Origin: JBKDZL01 sp047971145
GTDB taxonomy: Bacteria; Bacillota_I; Bacilli_A; Erysipelotrichales; Erysipelotrichaceae
Direction: 5' to 3'
Assembly: GCA_047971145.1 (NCBI GenBank)
Contig: JBKDZL010000029.1
Location: forward strand, 1-5,938
Length of the DNA stretch: 5,938 bases
Shown here: positions 1 through 5,938 of the stretch, piece after piece
Numbering within the stretch: position 1 is the first letter of the stretch
How the letters are laid out: the number at the start of each line of letters is the position of its first letter
The notes under the pieces: generated by a model
The model's database searches: none
What the model was told of the DNA's origin: nothing
The model's input: only the letters and a program-made list of their open reading frames with translations
Made by a program: the position numbers and the translations under genes

Positions 1-1
1 C

Positions 2-322
2 TTGTTAAATAAATTGGAAAAACAAGATATATCACTAAAGGAAGTCTCTAATATGTTAAAAAGAGCACCCTCTACTTGTACCCAAGTAATTGATTCTTTA
101 GTTGATCGTGATTTAGTAGAAAGAAAAAACGATCCCAATGATAGAAGAAGTTTTATCTTGAAAATAACTAAACATGGTAAGCTTGAACTACAAGCTCTCT
201 TGGAAAAAATCAACAAAAAATTTGAAGAGATATTTGCGATTTTAAGCCCAGATGAAAAGGACAATTTCAAAAATATTATCAACAAATTAAATCAAAGAAT
301 GCAAGATGAGGTCCTAAAATGA
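2..322 (+). CDS. MarR-family transcriptional regulator, 3' part (N-terminus off the left edge)
   Basis: Seen: a 106-residue open frame that runs to the left edge, so the TTG at position 2 is only the edge of the window and not a credible start. The visible part holds most of a winged helix-turn-helix: helix-turn-helix ISLKEVSNMLKRAPSTCTQV (about residues 10-29), then IDSLVDRDLVERK, the Asp/Arg-rich wing NDPNDRRSFILKIT, and a C-terminal helical segment (about 56-106) for dimerisation. Known: MarR proteins are about 140-150 aa dimers that bind palindromic operators, usually repressing an adjacent efflux gene until a ligand binds. About 35-45 N-terminal residues (the first dimerisation helices) are missing here because of the window boundary, not truncation. 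The TGA stop overlaps the ATG of the next ABC gene (ATGA). Inference: it is the local regulator of the exporter operon; its operator would lie upstream, outside the window. Confidence 0.9.
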   Translation: MLNKLEKQDISLKEVSNMLKRAPSTCTQVIDSLVDRDLVERKNDPNDRRSFILKITKHGKLELQALLEKINKKFEEIFAILSPDEKDNFKNIINKLNQRMQDEVLK

Positions 323-2448
323 TTAAATTATTTAAAAAATATTTAAAACCTCATTGGTTTTCCTTAATAGTAATAATTGTTTTGTTATTTGCAAAAGCAA
401 ATTTAGACCTAATGTTGCCAGACTATATGTCTGATATCGTTAATAATGGTATTCAATTGAGTGGAATAACAGAGACAATACCTCAAGAAATTTCTCAAAC
501 GAGTTATAATAAAATTACTAACTTCCTAACTAATGAAGAAAAAGAAGTTTTAGAAAAAAGTTACAAATTAGAAGAAAATAGCTATCATTTAGTAAGTGAT
601 GAGCAAAGTATTAGTGATGTAATTAGTAATCCTTTAATATTAATGTTTGCGATTGACAATAATTTACTGCCCATTGAAACACCAGAAATGATGGATGTTT
701 ACCAAATGTTTGGCTACTTAGAAGATAATGATAAAACGGCTTATTTAGATACAATATATCAACAGTTAGCTAGTAGCGTTAGTGATTCTAATAAGACTCA
801 ATTAATGAGTGTTATTATTAAAGCAGAATATGAGATGATTGGCTTAGATACTGCAGAAATGCAAAACACTTATATTCTCACATCAGGATTAATAATGCTC
901 TTTGTTGCTGCACTATCAGTGTTAGTAGCGATCTTAAATGGCTTTGTTTCCTCTAAAATGGGAGCTAAAGTTGAAAAAGAATTAAGAAAAGATGTTTTTT
1001 CAAAAGTCAGTAGTTTTTCTAATAGTGAATACGATAAATTTTCACCAGCTTCACTAATTACTAGAACTACTAATGATATTACCCAAATTAAGACTATTAT
1101 TGTGATGATGTGTAGAATGTTTTTATATGCTCCTATTTTAGGCATCGGTGCCCTAATCAAAGTCATTAATGCTAATGCTGGTATGCTTTGGGTTATTGGA
1201 TTAGGTTTATTAATTGTCTTAATATTATTAATGCTAATGTTATTTATAGCTTTACCAAAAATTAGAATTCTCCAACAATTAATTGATAAACTTAATTTAG
1301 TGACAAGAGAATCTTTAACTGGAATGATGGTTGTAAGAGCTTTTTCAAATGAGCAAGTCGAAGAAGACAAATTTGATCATGCTAATAGTGCTTTAGCAAA
1401 AGTCCAATTATTTGTTAATCGTTCTATGGCTTTTATGATGCCCTCAGTAACCTTCATTATGAATGCTATTGGTATTTTAGTTGTCTGGGTTGGCGGTAAA
1501 GAAATTGTTGTGGGCAATATGCTTATTGGTGATATGATGGCCTACATTCAATACACTTCTTTAATATTTATGTCTTTTATTATTCTAGCAATAATTTTTG
1601 TTATCTTACCAAGAGCTATGGTTTCAGCAACTAGAATTAATGAGGTATTAGATACACCATTAACAATTATCGACCCTACAAACACTAAAGAATTTATTGA
1701 AGATGCCACTGGTGAGGTTGTATTTGATAATGTAACTTTTGCTTATCCCAATGCTGATGAACCAGCGATTGATAAAATTAGCTTCAAAGCTCAAGCTGGC
1801 AAAATGACCGCAATTATTGGCTCAACAGGCTCAGGTAAATCAACTCTAATTAGATTAATACCACGCTTCTATGATGTTTGCTCTGGTAGTATTAGAGTCA
1901 ATGGTGTTGATGTTAGAGAAGTAGAACAAAAGAAACTTAGAAACAAGATTGGTTTTATTCCCCAAAAAGCTGTACTATTTAGCGGCACTATTGAATCTAA
2001 CTTAAAATATGGCAATGAGCAAGCTGGACAAAATGATTTGGAAAAAGCGATTGAAATTGCTCAAGCCACTGAAATAGTAAATGAAAAAACAGATAAATAT
2101 CAAAGTCATATTGCTCAAGGAGGTACTAATCTATCAGGCGGACAAAAACAAAGAATGTCTATTGCTAGAGCTTTAGTTAAAAATCCTGATATTTATATCT
2201 TTGATGACTCATTCTCGGCTTTAGACTACAAAACTGATGCTAACCTGCGCAAAGCTTTAAAAGAACAATTAGGAGATAAAACCTTGATTGTAGTAGCACA
2301 AAGAATAAGTACTATTAAGGATGCTGAGAAAATAATTGTAATGGAAAATGGAAAAATTGTTGGTAGCGGTAGCCATGATGAATTAATGAGTAACTGTAAA
2401 GTTTATCAAGAAATTGCCTATTCTCAATTGGATAAGGAGGAACTATAA
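319..2448 (+). CDS. Heterodimeric ABC exporter subunit A (degenerate ATPase site; large external loop)
   Basis: A 709-aa half-transporter with a membrane domain fused to an ATPase domain. TM helices lie at about 14-34, 186-208, 263-284, 289-314, 370-395 and 407-432. ATPase motifs: A-loop Tyr476, Walker A GSTGSGKST (501-509), Q-loop Gln549, signature LSGGQ (605-609), Walker B IYIFDD (625-630), D-loop SALD (633-636) and switch AQR with Gln661. Asp630 replaces the catalytic Glu and Gln661 replaces the His, the pattern of the non-hydrolysing partner in heterodimeric exporters such as TM287/288, LmrCD and BmrCD (established knowledge). Canonical half-exporters are about 570-600 aa; the excess is residues about 45-184, between TM1 and TM2 and thus predicted to be outside the cell. 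The start follows GAGG (308-311) with 7-nt spacing and overlaps the MarR stop; the TAA overlaps the next ATG. Inferred role: export of drugs or other toxic compounds with subunit B. Substrate unknown. Confidence 0.95.
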   Translation: MIKLFKKYLKPHWFSLIVIIVLLFAKANLDLMLPDYMSDIVNNGIQLSGITETIPQEISQTSYNKITNFLTNEEKEVLEKSYKLEENSYHLVSDEQSISDVISNPLILMFAIDNNLLPIETPEMMDVYQMFGYLEDNDKTAYLDTIYQQLASSVSDSNKTQLMSVIIKAEYEMIGLDTAEMQNTYILTSGLIMLFVAALSVLVAILNGFVSSKMGAKVEKELRKDVFSKVSSFSNSEYDKFSPASLITRTTNDITQIKTIIVMMCRMFLYAPILGIGALIKVINANAGMLWVIGLGLLIVLILLMLMLFIALPKIRILQQLIDKLNLVTRESLTGMMVVRAFSNEQVEEDKFDHANSALAKVQLFVNRSMAFMMPSVTFIMNAIGILVVWVGGKEIVVGNMLIGDMMAYIQYTSLIFMSFIILAIIFVILPRAMVSATRINEVLDTPLTIIDPTNTKEFIEDATGEVVFDNVTFAYPNADEPAIDKISFKAQAGKMTAIIGSTGSGKSTLIRLIPRFYDVCSGSIRVNGVDVREVEQKKLRNKIGFIPQKAVLFSGTIESNLKYGNEQAGQNDLEKAIEIAQATEIVNEKTDKYQSHIAQGGTNLSGGQKQRMSIARALVKNPDIYIFDDSFSALDYKTDANLRKALKEQLGDKTLIVVAQRISTIKDAEKIIVMENGKIVGSGSHDELMSNCKVYQEIAYSQLDKEEL

Positions 2449-2450
2449 TG
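2434..2450 (+). promoter_or_regulatory. Strong ribosome binding site and TAATG stop-start overlap between the ABC genes
   Basis: AAGGAGG (2434-2440) lies 7 nt before ATG 2448-2450. The stop of subunit A (TAA 2446-2448) shares its last A with this ATG. The near-perfect Shine-Dalgarno inside the upstream coding end fixes the start of subunit B and suggests coupled, matched synthesis of the two partners. Confidence 0.85.
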
Positions 2451-4277
2451 GATAAAAAAGTAAATAAACAGAATAAAGTTTCATTTGGACCTCAATTTGG
2501 TAACACTGAAAAAGCTAATGATTTTAAAGGCACACTTAAGAAGTTAATTAAACATTTAGCGCATTATAAAATCGCAATTATTATCGTAATTATCTTATCA
2601 ATAGGAGCTACTATTTTTGGTATTTTAGGTCCTAAAATCTTAGGAAATGCAACAACCTTACTATTCGAAGGATTACAAGCTTCAATTATGCAGACCGGTG
2701 AGGTAGATTTTAATGAAATTGCCAAGATTTTATTATTCTTATTAGGTTTATATATTCTTTCAATGCTCTTCTTCTTTATTCAAGGTTGGGTTATGTCAAA
2801 AGTTGCAAATACCATGACTTACCAATTTAGAAAAGATATTAGTAAAAAAATTAATACTTTACCCTTATCATATTTTGACAAAACAACTACTGGTGATGTT
2901 TTAAGTAGAGTTACTAATGATGTTGATAAACTATCACAAGCACTAAATCAAAATATTACCCAAATTGTTTCATCTATAATTATGTTAATTGGTATTAGTA
3001 CAATGATGTTTTCTATCAATGGTGTATTAAGTATTATTGTCATTTGTACTGTACCAGTTTCCTTTGTGATTATTGCTCTGATTGCCAAACGCTCACAAAA
3101 ACAATTCTTAAAAGTACAAAGCAGTTTAGGTGATGTTAATGGTCATGTTGAGGAAATGTATGCAGGACATGTGGTAGTTAGAGCATTCAATGGTGAAAAG
3201 AAATCAATAAGAGAATTTAATAGTTATAATGACGAACTATATAAAGCCTCTTGGTTAAGTGAATTCTTATCAAGTATTATGATGCCTTTATCATCTTTTG
3301 TCAGTAATATTGCTTATGTGATTGTTTGTATTTTAGGTGGTAGTTTTGTTATTAATGGTAGTATGAGTGTGGGTGATGTTCAAGCCTTTATTCAGTATGT
3401 TAGACGTTTCCAACAACCTATTAGTCAAACTGCCCAAATTTCTAGTCAAATTCAAGGAATGATTGCAGCTGCTGAGCGGGTATTTGATTTCTTAGAAGCA
3501 AAAGAAGAAATTAAAGATTTAAAAGACGCTATTTCAGCCGATAATATTAAAGGGATAGTCGAATTCGAAAATGTCAATTTTGGCTATTTAGAGAACCAAT
3601 TAATTATTAAAGATTTTAGCGTAGATATCAAAGCTGGTGAGCGAGTTGCCATTGTTGGACCAACAGGTGCTGGTAAAACTACTATTGTTAAATTACTAAT
3701 GCGTTTCTATGATCTAAATTCAGGTTGCATAAAAATCGATGGAATTGAGATTACTAAATACAAAAGAGCAGAATTAAGAAAACTATTTGGCATGGTTCTA
3801 CAAGATACTTGGCTATATAATGGAAGTATAAAAGATAATATCAGCTACTCAAAATTAGATGCTAGTGAAAGTGATATTATCAGAGTTGCCAAAGCAGCTT
3901 ATGTTGATCACTTTATTCATACTTTGCCAAATAACTATGATTTTATTATTAATGAAGACAGTAGTAATATTTCAGCTGGTCAAAAACAACTATTGACCAT
4001 TGCTAGAGCTTTCTTAGCAGATCCTAAAATTCTAATTTTAGATGAAGCCACCTCTTCAGTCGATACTAGAACTGAAGTGCTAATCCAAAAAGCTATGGAT
4101 AATCTGATGGTGAACAGGACAAGTTTCATTATTGCCCACCGACTATCTACTATTAGAAATGCTGATAAAATACTAGTTATGAAAGATGGTAATATTGTAG
4201 AGATTGGAAATCATCTTGAATTGATTAAGCTCAATGGTTTCTATGCTAATCTATACAATTCTCAGTTTGAAGAATAA
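2448..4277 (+). CDS. Heterodimeric ABC exporter subunit B (catalytically competent Walker B)
   Basis: A 609-aa half-transporter. A basic, polar N-terminal tail (1-40) leads into TM1 (about 42-62), TM2 (94-116), TM3 (172-190), TM4 (194-213) and TM5/TM6 (about 275-325). The ATPase domain has A-loop Tyr380, Walker A GPTGAGKTT (404-412), Q-loop Gln452, signature ISAGQ (508-512), Walker B LILDE with Asp532 and Glu533, D-loop SSVD (536-539) and H-loop His564. The catalytic Glu and switch His are intact but the signature departs from LSGGQ, the reverse of subunit A. In a head-to-tail dimer, its Walker A/B faces the perfect LSGGQ of subunit A (the active site), while its ISAGQ faces the defective Walker B of subunit A. 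This is the arrangement known for LmrCD, TM287/288 and BmrCD-type exporters. It is the last gene of the operon, with an intrinsic terminator starting 15 nt after its stop. Homodimer assembly is unlikely given the matched defects; the substrate is not identifiable. Confidence 0.95.
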   Translation: MDKKVNKQNKVSFGPQFGNTEKANDFKGTLKKLIKHLAHYKIAIIIVIILSIGATIFGILGPKILGNATTLLFEGLQASIMQTGEVDFNEIAKILLFLLGLYILSMLFFFIQGWVMSKVANTMTYQFRKDISKKINTLPLSYFDKTTTGDVLSRVTNDVDKLSQALNQNITQIVSSIIMLIGISTMMFSINGVLSIIVICTVPVSFVIIALIAKRSQKQFLKVQSSLGDVNGHVEEMYAGHVVVRAFNGEKKSIREFNSYNDELYKASWLSEFLSSIMMPLSSFVSNIAYVIVCILGGSFVINGSMSVGDVQAFIQYVRRFQQPISQTAQISSQIQGMIAAAERVFDFLEAKEEIKDLKDAISADNIKGIVEFENVNFGYLENQLIIKDFSVDIKAGERVAIVGPTGAGKTTIVKLLMRFYDLNSGCIKIDGIEITKYKRAELRKLFGMVLQDTWLYNGSIKDNISYSKLDASESDIIRVAKAAYVDHFIHTLPNNYDFIINEDSSNISAGQKQLLTIARAFLADPKILILDEATSSVDTRTEVLIQKAMDNLMVNRTSFIIAHRLSTIRNADKILVMKDGNIVEIGNHLELIKLNGFYANLYNSQFEE

Positions 4278-4291
4278 GTCTAAGTGTATTT

Positions 4292-4329
4292 AAGGACTAA
4301 TTTTGCCACGGTAAAGTTAGTCCTTTTTT
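4292..4329 (+). terminator. Rho-independent terminator of the MarR-ABC-ABC operon
   Basis: The arms AAGGACTAA (4292-4300) and TTAGTCCTT (4317-4325) are perfectly complementary. Pairing continues inward with T-A, G-T and C-G pairs to position 4306/4311, giving about 15 bp and a CACG loop (4307-4310). A run of six T follows (4324-4329). It starts 15 nt after the stop of the second ABC gene. Confidence 0.9.
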
Positions 4330-4330
4330 A

Positions 4331-4388
4331 TATAAACTACAAAAAAAGATTAACTCTTTTAATTAGAATTAATCTTTTATAGTTTATA
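4331..4388 (-). terminator. Rho-independent terminator of the cupin/zinc-ribbon unit (minus strand)
   Basis: Read on the minus strand right after the cupin stop, AAAAGATTAA (4378-4369) pairs with TTAATCTTTT (4353-4344) and runs into seven T (4347-4341). Outer arms TATAAACTA (4388-4380) and TAGTTTATA (4339-4331) are also perfectly complementary, making a nested, almost entirely A/T hairpin. With only four T after the stem on the + strand, it works best for minus-strand transcripts. Together with the preceding terminator it separates the convergent operons. Confidence 0.75.
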
Positions 4389-4676
4389 TTATCTTGTTTT
4401 ATTTATTAAAGTAATCAGGACTTCACTATCTTCACTCACTGTTGCACTAAGATAGTTATTACCATCAAAACTCAGCACTTGAGTAGCTTTAACCCTAAAG
4501 TTTTCATCATCATTTAACACTACATCAATTTCGCCCTTTACAACAGTAAATAAAACTTTGCTTTCAGGATGATTGTGTTTTTCTATCAACTCACCTTTAC
4601 TTAAAACTTTCTTTACTAATTTAAATTCTGACTCACTAGCTAATATTCCTACCTTATCTAAAATTTTACTATTCAT
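4389..4676 (-). CDS. Small single-domain cupin-like protein (degenerate metal site)
   Basis: A 95-aa protein predicted as mainly beta, with no signal peptide or membrane segment. Residues 28-48 fit the start and end of cupin motif 1, G-x5-H-x-H ... G: Gly28, His34, His36 and Gly48, in the stretch EKHNHPESKVLFTVVKG. The usual motif Glu position falls on Lys40 or Val41, and the region matching cupin motif 2 (VLSFDGNNYLSA, 67-78) has Tyr75 or Leu76 where the ligand His normally sits. A full three-His/one-Glu metal site is therefore not visible. Known: single-domain cupins include sugar-binding, metal-binding and sensor proteins, so no reaction can be assigned. The start is supported by AAAGGAA (4681-4687) just before the ATG. 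It lies 16 nt after the zinc-ribbon protein gene and is probably cotranscribed with it. The fold is fairly sure, the function unknown. Confidence 0.75.
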   Translation of the reverse strand: MNSKILDKVGILASESEFKLVKKVLSKGELIEKHNHPESKVLFTVVKGEIDVVLNDDENFRVKATQVLSFDGNNYLSATVSEDSEVLITLINKTR

Positions 4677-4692
4677 ATATTTCCTTTCATCT

Positions 4693-5076
4693 TTAGCGCC
4701 TAGCAGCTTTACTACCTGGTACTACTAACTTTAATTGTTTGAGCTTCATTAAATTAATCTTTTTATTGACTAAAATTATGATATAAACAACAACTGCAGT
4801 TAATGCTAATAATTGAACATAAACTATAATTTTTTGTGTGGAATCCGCAAAATCCATTAACATTGAAACAATACTAATCACAAAAAGAAATAAGGCAAAT
4901 GGCGCTAACATAAATTGCATAGTATCAATTCGCTTTTTTTCTAGCATATTATTATACTTAAATTCCAAAGGGGATTTACACTTTTTACAAGCAAACATTT
5001 GATCAGTAATAAGTTTTAATTTTCCAACTTTAGCATTACAATTGGGACACTTTACTACATATTTTTCTAAAGACAT
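4693..5076 (-). CDS. Zinc-ribbon membrane protein of unknown function
   Basis: A 127-aa protein I do not recognise as a named family. Seen: an N-terminal four-cysteine zinc ribbon with CPNC (Cys10, Cys13) and CKKC (Cys30, Cys33), 16 residues apart. A charged linker follows (about 38-52), then two hydrophobic helices (about 54-74 and 83-103) joined by a short acidic/polar loop, and a Lys/Arg-rich tail (104-127). The positive charges on both sides of the helix pair suggest that the zinc ribbon and the tail are both cytoplasmic and that the short loop is outside. The start is supported by AGAGGT (5084-5089) with 7-nt spacing. It is probably first in a two-gene unit with the cupin-like gene. Proteins of this layout are common hypotheticals in Firmicutes; a role in scaffolding or nucleic-acid or protein binding at the membrane would be guesswork. 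Confidence 0.8.
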   Translation of the reverse strand: MSLEKYVVKCPNCNAKVGKLKLITDQMFACKKCKSPLEFKYNNMLEKKRIDTMQFMLAPFALFLFVISIVSMLMDFADSTQKIIVYVQLLALTAVVVYIIILVNKKINLMKLKQLKLVVPGSKAARR

Positions 5077-5096
5077 AATTATTACCTCTATTAATT

Positions 5097-5130
5097 ATCA
5101 TATACTAATTATGAAAATTTTTAAAGTAAA
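5097..5130 (-). promoter_or_regulatory. Candidate sigma-A-type promoter for the zinc-ribbon/cupin unit
   Basis: On the minus strand, TTTACT (5130-5125) stands 17 nt before TAGTAT (5107-5102), each matching its consensus at four of six positions. An overlapping TATGAT (5102-5097) matches the -10 better but lies 22 nt from that -35. Either would start transcription a short distance before the AGAGGT ribosome binding site. The AT-rich context makes chance matches likely. Confidence 0.4.
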
Positions 5131-5161
5131 ATGAATAATATGCCATTTAATTATTAATTTT
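5128..5161. repeat. AT-rich inverted repeat in the 127-bp intergenic region
   Basis: The arms AAAATGAATAAT (5128-5139) and ATTATTAATTTT (5150-5161) are complementary at 11 of 12 positions (mismatch at 5133/5156), around a 10-nt loop (5140-5149). It overlaps the candidate -35 of the zinc-ribbon gene and lies 43-76 nt beyond the pyrophosphatase stop. It could be an operator, a weak terminator for the pyrophosphatase gene (no U-run follows directly), or chance in AT-rich DNA. I see nothing else in 5077-5203 apart from the promoter candidate. Confidence 0.4.
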
Positions 5162-5203
5162 GATAAAATAAAGCTTTCTATATTACTCAGAAGGTTTACT
5201 TAA

Positions 5204-5938
5204 TTATAAATTGTTAGTAATAATCGGGATAACTTGTTGTTTTCTTGACATTACTTTTGGTAAGTAAAGTAAATTATCATCAACTCTAGCAATACTATCA
5301 AAACACTTATCAAGCAAATCACTATTATCACCAACACTAATCATATAAGAGCCTGATCCATCAATCAGAGTAAATAATATTAAGCCTAAGTCAGCTCCTC
5401 GATGTTTGATATATTCTTTGAAGCTGGGTTTTAATTTATCATATACTTTTAAGACTTCATTTTTATTTAAAGTGTTAATTTGACCAATCGCCACTTTATA
5501 AGAAACTAGTGAATATAACTTCATATCATTAGTAATGATTTCCTCAATACTCTTATCAGAAATACTAGCACTGACCCTAAGAATACTATAAGCGACCTCT
5601 TCAACATCCAAATCAGCAATCACAGCTAAGCGCTCTGCTTGTCTTCTATCAACAATTTTAGTTGTAGGAGAATGAAAATTCATGGTATCAGAAATGATTG
5701 CTGAGAGTAATAAAGAAGCATAATTAGTAGGGATTTCTACTTGATATTCCTCAAATAATCCAGCAATTATGGTCGCTGTAGCTCCACAAATTTCATTACG
5801 GAAATACACGGGGGCATTAGTTTTTAAATCACCTAATTTATGATGATCAATAATTTCCAGTACATCGGCATCTTTAACTCCCTCAATACTTTGATTAATT
5901 TCTTGGTGGTCTAATAGGATTATTTTCTTTTTTCTCGC
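5204..5938 (-). CDS. ppaC: Manganese-dependent inorganic pyrophosphatase (family II, DHH/DHHA2), C-terminal part; 5' end off the right edge
   Basis: The frame is open from the window edge to TAA at 5206-5204, giving 244 visible residues. The GTG at 5809-5807 lies inside the conserved domain and is not the start: 43 more in-frame codons upstream encode family motifs. Numbering from the edge: LLDHQ (8-12, the family DHN position), EIIDHHKLGD (28-37, the DHH signature with metal-binding His), GATATII (52-58), SAIISD (79-84, metal-ligand Asp) and FHSPT. The C-terminal DHHA2 domain ends in SRKQQVIP (231-238), matching the substrate-binding SRKKQ motif of Bacillus subtilis PpaC. Known role: cytoplasmic hydrolysis of pyrophosphate to two phosphates, pulling biosynthetic reactions forward. 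The first DHH motif (near the N-terminus) is outside the window, as would be any CBS/DRTGG regulatory insert. The assignment to family II is firm; plain versus CBS-containing subtype is open. Confidence 0.92.
   Translation of the reverse strand, partial: ARKKKIILLDHQEINQSIEGVKDADVLEIIDHHKLGDLKTNAPVYFRNEICGATATIIAGLFEEYQVEIPTNYASLLLSAIISDTMNFHSPTTKIVDRRQAERLAVIADLDVEEVAYSILRVSASISDKSIEEIITNDMKLYSLVSYKVAIGQINTLNKNEVLKVYDKLKPSFKEYIKHRGADLGLILFTLIDGSGSYMISVGDNSDLLDKCFDSIARVDDNLLYLPKVMSRKQQVIPIITNNL

Noticed and set aside
2..4. TTG at position 2 as the MarR start
   Set aside because: The frame is open to the window edge and the protein would lack the N-terminal dimerisation helices that MarR proteins need; the gene most likely begins to the left.
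870..1370. A 166-codon open frame on the minus strand inside the first ABC gene
   Set aside because: It lies wholly antisense to the membrane domain of a clear ABC exporter gene, has no ribosome binding site that I can see, and its hydrophobic translation is what the complement of TM-coding DNA gives.
5171..5203. Possible terminator of the pyrophosphatase gene around the AAAGCTTT palindrome
   Set aside because: The palindrome has no room for a loop and no stable GC-containing stem followed by a T-run is visible.
5807..5809. GTG as the start of the pyrophosphatase gene
   Set aside because: The upstream in-frame codons to the edge encode LLDHQ and EIIDHHKLGD, conserved family II motifs, so this GTG is an internal Val.
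1..5938. tRNA, rRNA, CRISPR array, insertion sequence, phage or defence genes
   Set aside because: No tRNA-like or rRNA stretches, no regularly spaced direct repeats, and no transposase, integrase, nuclease or toxin-antitoxin motifs were seen in either strand.

Overview
The window is AT-rich (roughly one third G+C by eye) chromosomal DNA of a low-GC Firmicutes or Mollicutes-related bacterium. Evidence for this is the strong AT and TTA-leucine bias, the AAGGAGG-type ribosome binding sites, the MarR-ABC-ABC gene order, and a family II (DHH/DHHA2) pyrophosphatase like that of Bacillus and Clostridia. Tryptophan is encoded by TGG and TGA is used as a stop in an ATGA overlap, so the standard bacterial code (table 11) fits. 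A Mycoplasma-type TGA-Trp code does not. The exact lineage cannot be fixed from this sequence.

Left part, + strand (about 1-4330): a three-gene operon. It holds the 3' part of a MarR-family repressor, then two overlapping genes for the half-transporters of a heterodimeric type IV ABC exporter (709 and 609 aa). The genes overlap by ATGA and TAATG, which suggests translational coupling, and the operon ends in a strong intrinsic terminator. The two ABC subunits carry complementary motif defects: Asp for the catalytic Glu and Gln for the H-loop His in the first, and ISAGQ for LSGGQ in the second. The dimer should therefore have one degenerate and one hydrolysing ATP site. The first subunit also has an extra external region of about 130 residues between TM1 and TM2. 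The likely role is drug or toxic-compound efflux controlled by the MarR protein; the substrate is unknown.

Right part, - strand (about 4331-5938), convergent with the operon. It holds the 3' part of a manganese-dependent inorganic pyrophosphatase (the gene runs off the right edge), a 127-bp intergenic stretch with a candidate promoter and an AT-rich inverted repeat, and a two-gene unit. That unit encodes a small zinc-ribbon membrane protein and a single-domain cupin-like protein 16 bp apart, and it ends in its own intrinsic terminator, back to back with that of the ABC operon.

I found no mobile element, CRISPR array, tRNA or rRNA, and no clear sign of a new system. The points most worth a second look are the external insertion in the first ABC subunit, the uncharacterised zinc-ribbon/cupin pair, and whether the pyrophosphatase is of the CBS-regulated type.
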